A stretch of DNA of 54,413 nt from an uncultured Eubacteriales bacterium (GTDB lineage: Bacteria; Bacillota; Clostridia; Oscillospirales; Acutalibacteraceae). The translations under genes were made by a program, and so were the position numbers. Numbering within the stretch: position 1 is the stretch's first letter; the number at the start of each line of letters is the position of its first letter. A model generated the notes under the pieces. It was given only the letters and a program-made list of their open reading frames with translations. It was not told the DNA's origin and ran no database searches. Where the stretch lies: contig ONCP01000011.1 of assembly GCA_900316385.1 (NCBI GenBank), positions 1-54,413 of the forward strand, written 5' to 3'. Shown piece by piece: positions 14,827 to 23,115 of the stretch.

Positions 14827-17751
14827 ATGACTATTTTTAAAAAAGCGTTATCCATAATCTGTTTATCGGCGCTCTTGATAATGCCGCTTAACGTTTTTGC
14901 CGTCGAAGGAGCGACGAGCGGTACAACAGGCGACTGCGTATGGGAATTCGACAGCGGGACAGGTACCATCACGATCTCGGGTGAAGGGAATATGGCTGAC
15001 TATAATAACTCTTCCGATATGCCGTGGTATCATTTGAAGGATTATATTACTAAGGTAATTGTGGATGACGACGTGAGAAGAGTCGGGGTAAACGCGTTCT
15101 ATGATTTTGATAAAATAAAGCGCGTTGAAATCGGCAATAGTGTTGAGATTATTGACTATTGCGCGTTTGGTTATTGCCGTTTGTTAAAAGACATATCCTT
15201 TGGAAATAGTCTTGAAACGATCGGCTTCTCAGCGTTTAGCCACTGCGAAAAGCTTGAGAATGTAGATTTTCCCGATAAACTGAAAACAATAGATTTTTGC
15301 GCATTTTCGTGTTGTACTTCATTAGTTTCGATCAATACACCTGAAAGCTTAACTGATATTGAGGGGTGGGCTTTTGGGTGCTGTTACGCGCTTAAAGATG
15401 TTGTTCTAAACGATGGTCTGATAATAATAGACGGAAACGCTTTCCGTGAATGCGGGATGATGGAGAGAATAACGATCCCCGACAGTGTAAGGTATATTGG
15501 GGACTATAAGGAAAATACATACACTCCTTCTTCTCCGTTTTCGTATTGTGAAAAACTTAAAGATATTATCGTGGGAGAAAACAATCCTTATTTTACTGTT
15601 TGTGACGGTGTGATCTTTAACAAAGAAAAAACTGTTTTAATCACATATCCTATGGCTAAATCGGATCCGATTTATGCTATACCCGATAGTGTGAGTTATT
15701 TAGCGAATTACGCTTTTGCCGGTTCAGCCCTGAAAGCGATCGCTATCCCGAAATCGGTAACCTTTATTGACTTTGACGCCTTTGAAAAAATCGATAACAT
15801 TAAGGATGTTTATTATTCGGGCACGGTTGACGAATTTCAGAGGATCGACCATAAAAATAACAAAATCGATATTCTTTCCGCTCGAGCCGCTATACATTAT
15901 AATTCTTCTGCCGACGATATGGAATACGAATATTATACCCCTGTTACGAGCGGTACAACAGGCGACTGCGTATGGGAATTCGACAGCGAGACAGGTACCA
16001 TCACGATCTCGGGTGAAGGCGATATGGCTGACTACCCTGGTTTTTACGATATGCCGTGGCATCGTTGGAAGGATAATATCACTAAGGTAATTGTGGATGA
16101 CGGTGTTAAAACAGTCGGAGAGAGGACGTTTCCTTTTTTTGTAAATATAGAACGCGTTGAGATCGGCGATAGTGTTGAGACTATTGACCTTTGCGCGTTT
16201 TATGGTTGCAGCTCATTAAAAGACATATCCTTCGGCAATAGTCTTGTTACGATCGGCAGTTCAGCTTTTTTCACCTGTGTAAATCTTGAGAGCGTAGATT
16301 TCCCTGACAGTCTTAATGTAATTGATAAATTTTCTTTTTACAGTTGTCATAAATTGACTTCGATCGATCTCCCGAAAAACGTAAATAGTGTTGGATATGG
16401 TGCTTTTTATAGCTGCCTTTTACTGTCGGATGTTCAATTGAATGATGGCCTTGAACATATTGGCACAGCCGCTTTTTCCGATGACAGGGAATTAAGAAAT
16501 ATAACGATTCCTGATAGCGTAAAATATATTGGACATTTTGAAGAGGGAAAGGAGAATTCCTTCGAAAACCTGATTCCCGGTTCGCCTTTTCAAGGTTGTT
16601 ATAACTTAAGTAAAATTACAATCAGTGATAATAATCCTTACTGGTTGTTTGAGGATGGCGTTTTATATAGCAAAGATAAAAGGATTCTTGTTTCTTATCT
16701 TTCTTATCGCGGAATCGACCCGAAGTTAAGTTTTACTGTTCCCGATGGTGTTAATTGTATTGCTTCGGAAGCCTTTTGCCGCTCACCATGTGAATCGATA
16801 ACCATACCTAAATCCGTGGTTAAAATAATAGATAATCCGTTTTCGGATTGCACAAAGCTTAAAGATGTTTATTATCTTGGTACTAAAAGCGAATGGAAAA
16901 AAATAACCGGTCCTTTCAACCTTGCATCGATTGGATCGATCAAAATCCATTTTATGGAATCAGATGTAACCGACCCGACAGAACCAAGCTCGGAGCTGCG
17001 TCCGACTGAGCCTTATGTTGAAACGACCTCAGGCGTTAGCTTGGAAACCGAACCCGTCACAACTATCCCGCCTTCTGAGCCTCTTACCGAACCGGTTGTG
17101 CCGTCTGAAGCTCCCTCCGAAGACCCTTCGTTGCCGACAAAGCCGACCGAGGAGCCGACAACCTCGCATGTAACCGCGCCTGTTACCGAACCGCAAACAA
17201 GCACTGCGACCAATCCCGCGTCAGTCAAGCCGTCGCGTCCGATCGCTTCAAAAACACAAACGATCACCGCGAAATCCTACAATCTTGTTTACGGCGCGAA
17301 GAGCTTTAATATCAAAGCAAAAGCCAAAGGTAAGCTCAGCTTTTCCGCCCCTAAAAACAGCGTGATAAAGCTAAGCGCAAACGGTAAGCTCAGGGTGGTG
17401 GGTTGCGGCATTGTCAGTGTGACAATAAAAGCCGCCCGAACCAAGCTTTATAATAAAGCATCAAAAAAAATCACGGTTACGGTACGACCCCAAAAGGCAA
17501 GGCTGAAGAGCGGAAGCGGCACAACCGCGAGATATGTTATTCACTTTGCCAAATTACCGAAAATCTCAGGCTATGAGCTGTTTTATCGCGAGAAAGGCGA
17601 TAAAAAGTGGAAAAAGGTATACGCCAAAAAGAACGCGTCAAGTGTTGTGATAAAAAACCTTAAGCTCAGCAGATACGATATCAAACTCAGAGGCTTTAAG
17701 CTTGTAGGCAAAAAGAAGCTCTGCGGCGATTTTGCCAAAGGCAGTTTTTAA
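14827..17751 (+). CDS. Large secreted LRR_5 (BspA-type) protein with duplicated modules
   Basis: The roughly 974-residue protein has a Sec signal peptide (MTIFKKALSIICLSALLIMP). Two successive modules each begin SGTTGDCVWEFDS and contain BspA repeats; they are in-register duplicates 344 codons apart. A Pro/Thr/Glu-rich linker follows (about residues 715-800), then an Ig-like domain and a fibronectin-like C-terminus (LPKISGYELFYREKGDKKWK). No LPXTG is present. ATG 14827 is favoured, since AAAGAG is 5-6 bases upstream; ATG 14821 is possible. It lies 12 bases after the kinase gene, so it is the last gene of the export operon. It may be an adhesin made under the same control as the peptide. Confidence 0.8.
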   Translation: MTIFKKALSIICLSALLIMPLNVFAVEGATSGTTGDCVWEFDSGTGTITISGEGNMADYNNSSDMPWYHLKDYITKVIVDDDVRRVGVNAFYDFDKIKRVEIGNSVEIIDYCAFGYCRLLKDISFGNSLETIGFSAFSHCEKLENVDFPDKLKTIDFCAFSCCTSLVSINTPESLTDIEGWAFGCCYALKDVVLNDGLIIIDGNAFRECGMMERITIPDSVRYIGDYKENTYTPSSPFSYCEKLKDIIVGENNPYFTVCDGVIFNKEKTVLITYPMAKSDPIYAIPDSVSYLANYAFAGSALKAIAIPKSVTFIDFDAFEKIDNIKDVYYSGTVDEFQRIDHKNNKIDILSARAAIHYNSSADDMEYEYYTPVTSGTTGDCVWEFDSETGTITISGEGDMADYPGFYDMPWHRWKDNITKVIVDDGVKTVGERTFPFFVNIERVEIGDSVETIDLCAFYGCSSLKDISFGNSLVTIGSSAFFTCVNLESVDFPDSLNVIDKFSFYSCHKLTSIDLPKNVNSVGYGAFYSCLLLSDVQLNDGLEHIGTAAFSDDRELRNITIPDSVKYIGHFEEGKENSFENLIPGSPFQGCYNLSKITISDNNPYWLFEDGVLYSKDKRILVSYLSYRGIDPKLSFTVPDGVNCIASEAFCRSPCESITIPKSVVKIIDNPFSDCTKLKDVYYLGTKSEWKKITGPFNLASIGSIKIHFMESDVTDPTEPSSELRPTEPYVETTSGVSLETEPVTTIPPSEPLTEPVVPSEAPSEDPSLPTKPTEEPTTSHVTAPVTEPQTSTATNPASVKPSRPIASKTQTITAKSYNLVYGAKSFNIKAKAKGKLSFSAPKNSVIKLSANGKLRVVGCGIVSVTIKAARTKLYNKASKKITVTVRPQKARLKSGSGTTARYVIHFAKLPKISGYELFYREKGDKKWKKVYAKKNASSVVIKNLKLSRYDIKLRGFKLVGKKKLCGDFAKGSF
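14914..15002 (+). repeat. Near-identical 89-bp repeat, copy 1 (copy 2 at 15946-16034)
   Basis: About 89 bases beginning acgagcggtacaacaggcga recur 1,032 bases later (15946-16034) with only a few changes. The offset is a multiple of three, and similarity continues in register (actaaggtaattgtggatga at about 15050 and 16082). Recombination between the copies would remove one LRR module without breaking the frame. Confidence 0.8.
15946..16034 (+). repeat. Near-identical 89-bp repeat, copy 2
   Basis: This is the second copy of the segment at 14914-15002. It starts the second LRR module of the same surface protein. Confidence 0.8.
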
Positions 17752-17767
17752 CACAACCTTGTGAAAA

Positions 17768-17827
17768 CTTACATATTAAAACGAATTATTACATTCATAC
17801 TGAAATTTAATAATTTTAGTATATACT
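17768..17827 (+). promoter_or_regulatory. Regulator promoter with 20-bp-spaced ATTACAT/CTTACAT half-sites
   Basis: CTTACAT (17768-17774) and ATTACAT (17788-17794) are exactly 20 bases apart, the same half-site and period as at 5772-5801. A -10 box TATACT (17822-17827) follows, with no recognisable -35 (ACTGAA), as is common for activator-dependent promoters. The RR gene starts 16 bases further on. The layout suggests autoregulation by the LytTR protein. Confidence 0.6.
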
Positions 17828-17843
17828 GTTTACGGGAGACAAA

Positions 17844-18551
17844 ATGATTTTTGCTATTTGTGACGACAACAGGGACGCAACGGCATATATAGCCGACGCC
17901 TTAAAACAGAGATACGGCGGCAGCATCTCAACAGTTGAGTTTGATTCCGCCGAGGGTCTGGCTTCGTATATTACGGACGGAAATATACCGAACTGTATTT
18001 TTATGGATATAGTTTTGGGTGATGACAACGGTATTGACGAGCTAAGAAAGCTTGTGAATTATCTTCGTGATATCCCCGTGATCTTCTTTACAGGCTTTAC
18101 GGAGTATTGTCAGGATATTTTTATTGACTTTACTCCTTTTGGCTTGCTTACAAAGCCGATCGATGAAAAAAAGCTGTTCTATTATTCGGATAAGATCGTT
18201 GCGCTGTGTGACGATATGAATCTCAGTTTTATGGTGAGCATCGGCAAAAAACGAACCGTTCTGAAAAACAGTAAGGTGATGTATGTCGAAAGCGACAAGC
18301 GAAAGCTGATTTATCATACCGTTAACGGAGATTATGAGGAATACATAAAAATGGACGCCGCCCTTGAAAAACTGCGGGCGGGCTTTATCCGTTGCCATAA
18401 AAGCTTCGCGGTTAATTACAGGTACATAAAATCAATTGACAAAACCCGTATAGTCCTTCAAAACGGCACAGAAATATGTGTAAGCCGTCAGTTTTCCGAA
18501 TCGGCAAAGTCAAATTATTATAATCTTATATCACAAAGCTTAGGTATGTAG
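17844..18551 (+). CDS. LytTR-family response regulator (AgrA/ComE-like)
   Basis: The 235-residue protein has an N-terminal receiver with acidic pocket Asp7/Asp8, phosphoacceptor Asp55 (CIFMDIVLGDD) and the conserved Lys in LLTKPID. A LytTR DNA-binding domain covers about residues 130-232 (KVMYVESDKRKLIYH, IRCHKSFAVNYRYIKSI). Such regulators bind paired direct repeats and usually control peptide-signalling operons. A GGGAG site lies 7 bases before ATG. The sensor kinase follows 8 bases later. The half-sites in its own promoter and upstream of the export operon are its likely targets. Confidence 0.88.
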   Translation: MIFAICDDNRDATAYIADALKQRYGGSISTVEFDSAEGLASYITDGNIPNCIFMDIVLGDDNGIDELRKLVNYLRDIPVIFFTGFTEYCQDIFIDFTPFGLLTKPIDEKKLFYYSDKIVALCDDMNLSFMVSIGKKRTVLKNSKVMYVESDKRKLIYHTVNGDYEEYIKMDAALEKLRAGFIRCHKSFAVNYRYIKSIDKTRIVLQNGTEICVSRQFSESAKSNYYNLISQSLGM

Positions 18552-18559
18552 GTGTAAAT

Positions 18560-19864
18560 ATGCATTTTCTGTTTGAATATCTGCAATATCTGATGAACGA
18601 GTCTTTTTCTCTGCTGGCGATGTTTCTGGCGTTTGCCGTTTCAGCGCCGATTATGCTCAAGCCTCGTTTCGGCAGATTGATCATATTGGCTTCGGCGGTA
18701 ATACTTTGGGTAACTTGTACTCTGGATATGCGTTTCGACGGCGGAAACACCGCTGTTAGGTACCTTGAGTTCTTTTTCGTAATACCTTGGGTGATGATAT
18801 GCTTCAGGGATTCCGCGCTTAACAGGCTCATTTGCTCTGCGCTGTTTATGTTTGTATGGTTTATCGCCGAGGCTCTGACAGAATTGATTTTCGGAAGATT
18901 GTCAGGTATAAAGCATTATTTTGGACAGCCTTATGTGTGCTTGTCATTTGTAGCCTTTGCCTGTATCATTATCCTTGCAATCACGGCGATTTGGGTCAGA
19001 CTATCAAAGAAATCATCTTCTGCGGGGTCTTTTGCCAATATTATCGCTTTGTTTACCGTTATCCTTGCCGAGACTATCATCGTCTGTGTGAATTGCGTGA
19101 TCCTTTTCGGTCGTAATAAGGCGGGTGACAGCGTCGGCTTGAATATCATTATTTCTTTGGTTCTGGGGTTTTTGTTCCTTGATATTATGGCGTTCGTTTA
19201 CACCCGTAACGCCGTGCGTTTGCAGAATCTCAATGCCGAATACGAGATCCTCTCCGCAGAAAACAGAATCCAGGCGGATTATTATACCAAAATCCGTGAA
19301 AGCGCCGACAGCGCCGCCAAAATCAGACACGATATCAATAATCTTATCACTGTTATTCAGCTGCTCTTAAAATCGAAAACAGATGAGGATATCCAAAAAG
19401 CCTCCGAGCTTGCGATAGGGTTAAAGCAAAATGCCGACGCCGCCAGGATCCCGTCCGTGTGCAACAACAGACTGGTCAATCTTATACTTTATGATAAGCT
19501 GAGAACCGCGCAAAGCGCAGGTATAAGTATAAGCGATAATATCATTCTCAGCGATAACTGCGGTATTGACGACATCGATCTCTGCCGCGTGTTTGTTAAC
19601 CTGATAGATAACGGGATTAACGCCCTTAAGGAATGTCACCGCGGAGATACGGAGCTGTATGTTTCCTGCCGTGAAAGCGGCGGAGTCCTGTATATAAAGA
19701 CCGTAAACGCAATCGACAGCGCTGTAAAGAAAGAAAAACGCAAAAATCACGGCTACGGTCTGAGAATAATAAAAGATATATGCGAGAAGTACGACGGCAA
19801 TATCACTACCGAAAACAACGGACAAAGCTTTACGGTTTTGGTTGCCTTGAATACCGCAAAATAG
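18560..19864 (+). CDS. Sensor histidine kinase, AgrC/ComD-like (GHKL ATPase)
   Basis: The 434-residue protein has about six hydrophobic segments in the first 215 residues, a short coiled linker, a DHp region with His257 (IRHDINNL) and a GHKL ATPase domain (N box FVNLIDNGINAL, G box HGYGLRII). This is the layout of peptide-sensing kinases in Agr, Com and Blp systems. No AgrB or AgrD gene is present; the C39 exporter and leader peptide upstream would supply the ligand in a Com/Blp-like way, which is an inference. A terminator follows directly after the stop. Confidence 0.85.
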   Translation: MHFLFEYLQYLMNESFSLLAMFLAFAVSAPIMLKPRFGRLIILASAVILWVTCTLDMRFDGGNTAVRYLEFFFVIPWVMICFRDSALNRLICSALFMFVWFIAEALTELIFGRLSGIKHYFGQPYVCLSFVAFACIIILAITAIWVRLSKKSSSAGSFANIIALFTVILAETIIVCVNCVILFGRNKAGDSVGLNIIISLVLGFLFLDIMAFVYTRNAVRLQNLNAEYEILSAENRIQADYYTKIRESADSAAKIRHDINNLITVIQLLLKSKTDEDIQKASELAIGLKQNADAARIPSVCNNRLVNLILYDKLRTAQSAGISISDNIILSDNCGIDDIDLCRVFVNLIDNGINALKECHRGDTELYVSCRESGGVLYIKTVNAIDSAVKKEKRKNHGYGLRIIKDICEKYDGNITTENNGQSFTVLVALNTAK

Positions 19865-19902
19865 AAATTCCTCCTATGTTTTGCATAGGAGGAATTTTTT
19901 TC
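19865..19902 (+). terminator. Terminator of the regulator pair
   Basis: A perfect 14-bp stem AAATTCCTCCTATG/CATAGGAGGAATTT with a five-base loop, then a T run, begins at the histidine-kinase stop codon. It separates this block from the convergent minus-strand genes. Confidence 0.9.
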
Positions 19903-19962
19903 TGTGATGGATCGGTAAAGCTTTTTATCGCCGCGGAAAGGCGGGGGTGATCGCGCGGAGCG

Positions 19963-20448
19963 TCACAAAATCTTTTCCATACATATTTTCTGCGGAGAAA
20001 GTCCCATGGCTTCATAGAATCCAAGCGCGGCGGCGTTGCAAGTCCAGACGTTGAGAGTGACGTTATAGAACCCGTTTTCTCTCGCGTAGCCGATCACATG
20101 ATCGTAAAGGGCTTTGCCGATATGATTCCCTCTGGCGGCGCTGTCTACGCAGATGTCGTCTATGTAAAGCGTTTTTATGTCGGTCAGTACGGAGTCGCCG
20201 ACGACCTGCTTGTGTATACAGAAGGCGTGACCGAGAGGGATATCGCGCTTATCAACGCAGACAAAAACGGGCGTTGCTTCTGTTTTGATTATTTTTTTGA
20301 GTTCTTCCTCGCTGTATTTTGTCGCGGGCCCCTTAAAAATATCGGGACGGCCGAGGTGATGCACCATATCGACCTGTACCAGCAGATCAAGGATTTTCGG
20401 AATGTCCTCTTCGCGAGCTTTTCTGACAGATAAATTCACAGTCTTCAC
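19963..20448 (-). CDS. GNAT-family N-acetyltransferase
   Basis: The 161-residue protein has the acetyl-CoA-binding motif DSAARGNHIGKAL (about residues 102-114) and the C-terminal NAAALGFYEAMGL typical of GNAT enzymes. The length is normal. The substrate cannot be told from sequence. Its start overlaps the end of the upstream alpha/beta hydrolase by 4 bases, so it is the last gene of a minus-strand operon glpK-hydrolase-acetyltransferase. Confidence 0.85.
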   Translation of the reverse strand: MKTVNLSVRKAREEDIPKILDLLVQVDMVHHLGRPDIFKGPATKYSEEELKKIIKTEATPVFVCVDKRDIPLGHAFCIHKQVVGDSVLTDIKTLYIDDICVDSAARGNHIGKALYDHVIGYARENGFYNVTLNVWTCNAAALGFYEAMGLSPQKICMEKIL

Positions 20449-21362
20449 CTTGCTTTTTCGATAAATCCCAGAATATCCGAGATGACCTCGTCACGGGCGG
20501 TGTCGTTGAGAAGCTCGTGACGGTTGTTTTTGTACAGCTTCAGCTTTGCGTCGGTTCCCGCGTCCCGCAGTTTTTTGTATACCGCGAGAACGCCCTTGCC
20601 GTAGTCGCCGACAGGGTCGTCCGCGCCCGAAACAAGCAGGATCGGCAGAGACTTGTCAACGCTTTCAAACCATTTTTTACTGTTTACGACGGCGTTTATT
20701 TTCACAAGGTCGTGAAGTGCGCTTGAGGTAAAGTGGAAGTTGCAGAATCTGTCCGCGTCAAACGCTTTTCTGACCTCGGGATCCTTTGAGAGCCAGTCGC
20801 CCGGGACGTCGCCGCCGAAGCGTTTGTTGTAGGCTCCGAAGGCTATGTTCTCCAGGAAAGGAGAATAGTGCTTTTCGCCGCAGAAAAGCTTTATCATATT
20901 TGTCAGCGCGAGCGCGGGACCGAAGGCGCGATTGGGACCCGCGGTTCCCATAATGACAAGCTTGTCTGCAATCTCGGGGTGCTCCGCGACAGCGAGACGC
21001 ACAATGAACGAGCCCATACTGTGCCCCATAAGATAGTAGGGAAGATCGGGGTATTCCTGCTTCATCTTTTCGGATACGGCAAAAACATCCTCCGCGAGAA
21101 ATTTATAGCCGTCCTTTTTCGCGAAGTAGCCAAGCTCGCTATCGTCGCAGGCGGTTTCGCCGTGCCCCAGATTATCGTACGCTACGCAGACGTAGCCCGC
21201 GCAGCACATTTCGTGAAGAAAAGAGTCGTAGCGCTCCTTGTGGTCGCACATACCGTGAACGTGATGAAAGAACCCCTTAGGCTCGAAATCGGGAATGTAG
21301 AGATTCCCCTTCAGAGTGTGGATCGAATCTGTCGATTTAAAGGTGAAAGACGTTTTATTCAT
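20445..21362 (-). CDS. Alpha/beta hydrolase (monoacylglycerol lipase/lysophospholipase-like)
   Basis: The 305-residue serine hydrolase resembles the S33/Hydrolase_4 group. The nucleophile is Ser115 in GHSMG, with likely Asp249 (GADDPVG) and His282 (NNRHELLND). [13 protein letters not shown] marks the oxyanion region. No signal peptide is seen, so it is cytoplasmic. It overlaps glycerol kinase by 8 bases; a lipase-type enzyme that releases glycerol next to glycerol kinase makes a coherent glyceride pathway, which supports but does not prove a monoglyceride substrate. GGGAGG precedes ATG 21362. Confidence 0.82.
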   Translation of the reverse strand: MNKTSFTFKSTDSIHTLKGNLYIPDFEPKGFFHHVHGMCDHKERYDSFLHEMCCAGYVCVAYDNLGHGETACDDSELGYFAKKDGYKFLAEDVFAVSEKMKQEYPDLPYYLMGHSMGSFIVRLAVAEHPEIADKLVIMGTAGPNRAFGPALALTNMIKLFCGEKHYSPFLENIAFGAYNKRFGGDVPGDWLSKDPEVRKAFDADRFCNFHFTSSALHDLVKINAVVNSKKWFESVDKSLPILLVSGADDPVGDYGKGVLAVYKKLRDAGTDAKLKLYKNNRHELLNDTARDEVISDILGFIEKAR

Positions 21363-22842
21363 ACCTGCCTCCCGTGCAAGAGCTCACCGCGTTTTTCCAG
21401 CCGCCGAGAAGCCTGCTCCGCTCCTCGTTTGTGATGTAGGGCTGGAATACCGTGGCGTTATCGTTTTCTATAAAGAGAGTGTTGTTGTCAAAGAAATCTA
21501 CCGCGATCCCTGCCAGAAAAGCGGCACCGGCGGCGGTCGCCTCGTTCTGAGTCGGGCGAATGACCCGAATGTTTGAGATGTTCGACTGGAACTGCATAAG
21601 AAAGTTGTTTGCGGAGGCTCCGCCGTCGACCTTGAGGCTGTTTATTTCCGCCAAACTGTCGGCTCTGATCGCGCCGATAACGTCGTTGGACTGGAACGCG
21701 ATAGATTCCAGAGCGGCGCGTATAATGTGGTTGCGGCCTGTGCCTCTCGTAAGTCCCGTGATCGTTCCTCGCGCGCGCATATCCCAGTAGGGAGCGCCGA
21801 GCCCCGAAAACGCGGGCACGACATACACGCCGCCGTTATCCTTGAGCTTTGAGGCGAAGTATTCGCTGTCGGAGGAGTCGCGTATCAGTCCGAGCTCGTC
21901 TCTGAGCCATTGGATGACCGCTCCGCCCGTGAACACGCTTCCCTCAAGCGCGTACTCGACTTTTTTGCCCTTGGGCGTAGCCGCGATCGTGGTGACAAGA
22001 CCGTGACTGCTGTAAACGGGCTCAAATCCCGTATTCGCGAGCAAAAAGCAGCCCGTTCCGTAGGTGATTTTCAAATCGCCGCTGTTAACGCAGCCTTGCC
22101 CGAACAGCGCCGCCTGCTGGTCGCCCGCGATCCCGCAAATCGGAATGCTCGAACCCATAAGGTTCATATATCCGTATATTTCGCCGCTGGACTTTACCTT
22201 TGGAAGGATCGCCATCGGGATCCCGAGGATATCGCAGAGCTTTTCGTCCCATTTCAGCTCTCTGATGTTGTAAAGCATTGTTCTGGAGGCGTTTGTTCGG
22301 TCGGTAATGTGATTCTTTCCCTCGGAAAGCTTCCAGACCAGCCATGTGTCGACCGTACCGAACAGCAGATCGCCGCTGTCTGCCTTTTGCTTTGCCTCGG
22401 GCACGTTGTCGAGGATCCACTTGATTTTCGTCGCGCTGAAATACGCGTCGGGACGCAGACCCGTCGTTTCGCGGATATATTCGGAATATCCGTCCGCCTT
22501 GAGCTGTTCGCATATGTCCGCGGTCCGTCTGCACTGCCAGACGATCGCGTTATAAACGGGCTTGCCCGTGTTTTTGTCCCACATTATCACCGTTTCGCGC
22601 TGGTTTGTAATGCCGATCCCCGCGATCTCGTCGGGTGAAACTCCGCTCTTGGCGATACATTCGGTGAGCGAAGCGTACTGTGTGGCGTAAATCTGCATCG
22701 GGTCCTGCTCGACCCAGCCCGGACGAGGGAAAATCTGAGGAAATTCCTGCTGTGCCATGCTTACAACGTTCATTTCCTTATCAAACAGAATACTGCGCGC
22801 GCTCGTCGTGCCTTCGTCAAGCGCGAGTATGTACTTTTTCAC
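21355..22842 (-). CDS. glpK: Glycerol kinase
   Basis: The 495-residue FGGY-family kinase phosphorylates glycerol with ATP to glycerol 3-phosphate. The N-terminus [29 protein letters not shown], and [12 protein letters not shown] with [13 protein letters not shown] are diagnostic. The start is GTG 22842, since AGGAGG lies 8 bases upstream; GTG 22851 overlaps the ribosome site. No glycerol facilitator (glpF) or glycerol-3-phosphate dehydrogenase gene is nearby, so substrate may come from the adjacent hydrolase. Confidence 0.95.
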   Translation of the reverse strand: MKKYILALDEGTTSARSILFDKEMNVVSMAQQEFPQIFPRPGWVEQDPMQIYATQYASLTECIAKSGVSPDEIAGIGITNQRETVIMWDKNTGKPVYNAIVWQCRRTADICEQLKADGYSEYIRETTGLRPDAYFSATKIKWILDNVPEAKQKADSGDLLFGTVDTWLVWKLSEGKNHITDRTNASRTMLYNIRELKWDEKLCDILGIPMAILPKVKSSGEIYGYMNLMGSSIPICGIAGDQQAALFGQGCVNSGDLKITYGTGCFLLANTGFEPVYSSHGLVTTIAATPKGKKVEYALEGSVFTGGAVIQWLRDELGLIRDSSDSEYFASKLKDNGGVYVVPAFSGLGAPYWDMRARGTITGLTRGTGRNHIIRAALESIAFQSNDVIGAIRADSLAEINSLKVDGGASANNFLMQFQSNISNIRVIRPTQNEATAAGAAFLAGIAVDFFDNNTLFIENDNATVFQPYITNEERSRLLGGWKNAVSSCTGGRYE

Positions 22843-23115
22843 GGCATTCACCTCCTGATAGTCTAATCAGATTTTATCATAAATCACATCGCGTATCAAG
22901 AGAAAGAATCATTATTCGCAAAGCCGATTACAATCGTGTTTTTTATTGAGAAAAGGATGTTTAAACCATTGCAAAAGCGGTGAAAAAATGTTAATATTTA
23001 CTTAATGTATATAAATTGTATCAACTTTTACCGATTTTTATATTAATATCTTCCTAACGGGTCGATAATAATTGATCATCGGGTAAAAATGTGTTTGGCT
23101 TAAAAGGAGGGCGCT
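22843..23115. other. Divergent intergenic region between glpK and the galactoside operon
   Basis: The 273 AT-rich bases hold the ribosome sites of both flanking genes and presumably both promoters. I see no strong hairpin, riboswitch-like element or cre site that I would call with confidence. Confidence 0.4.
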
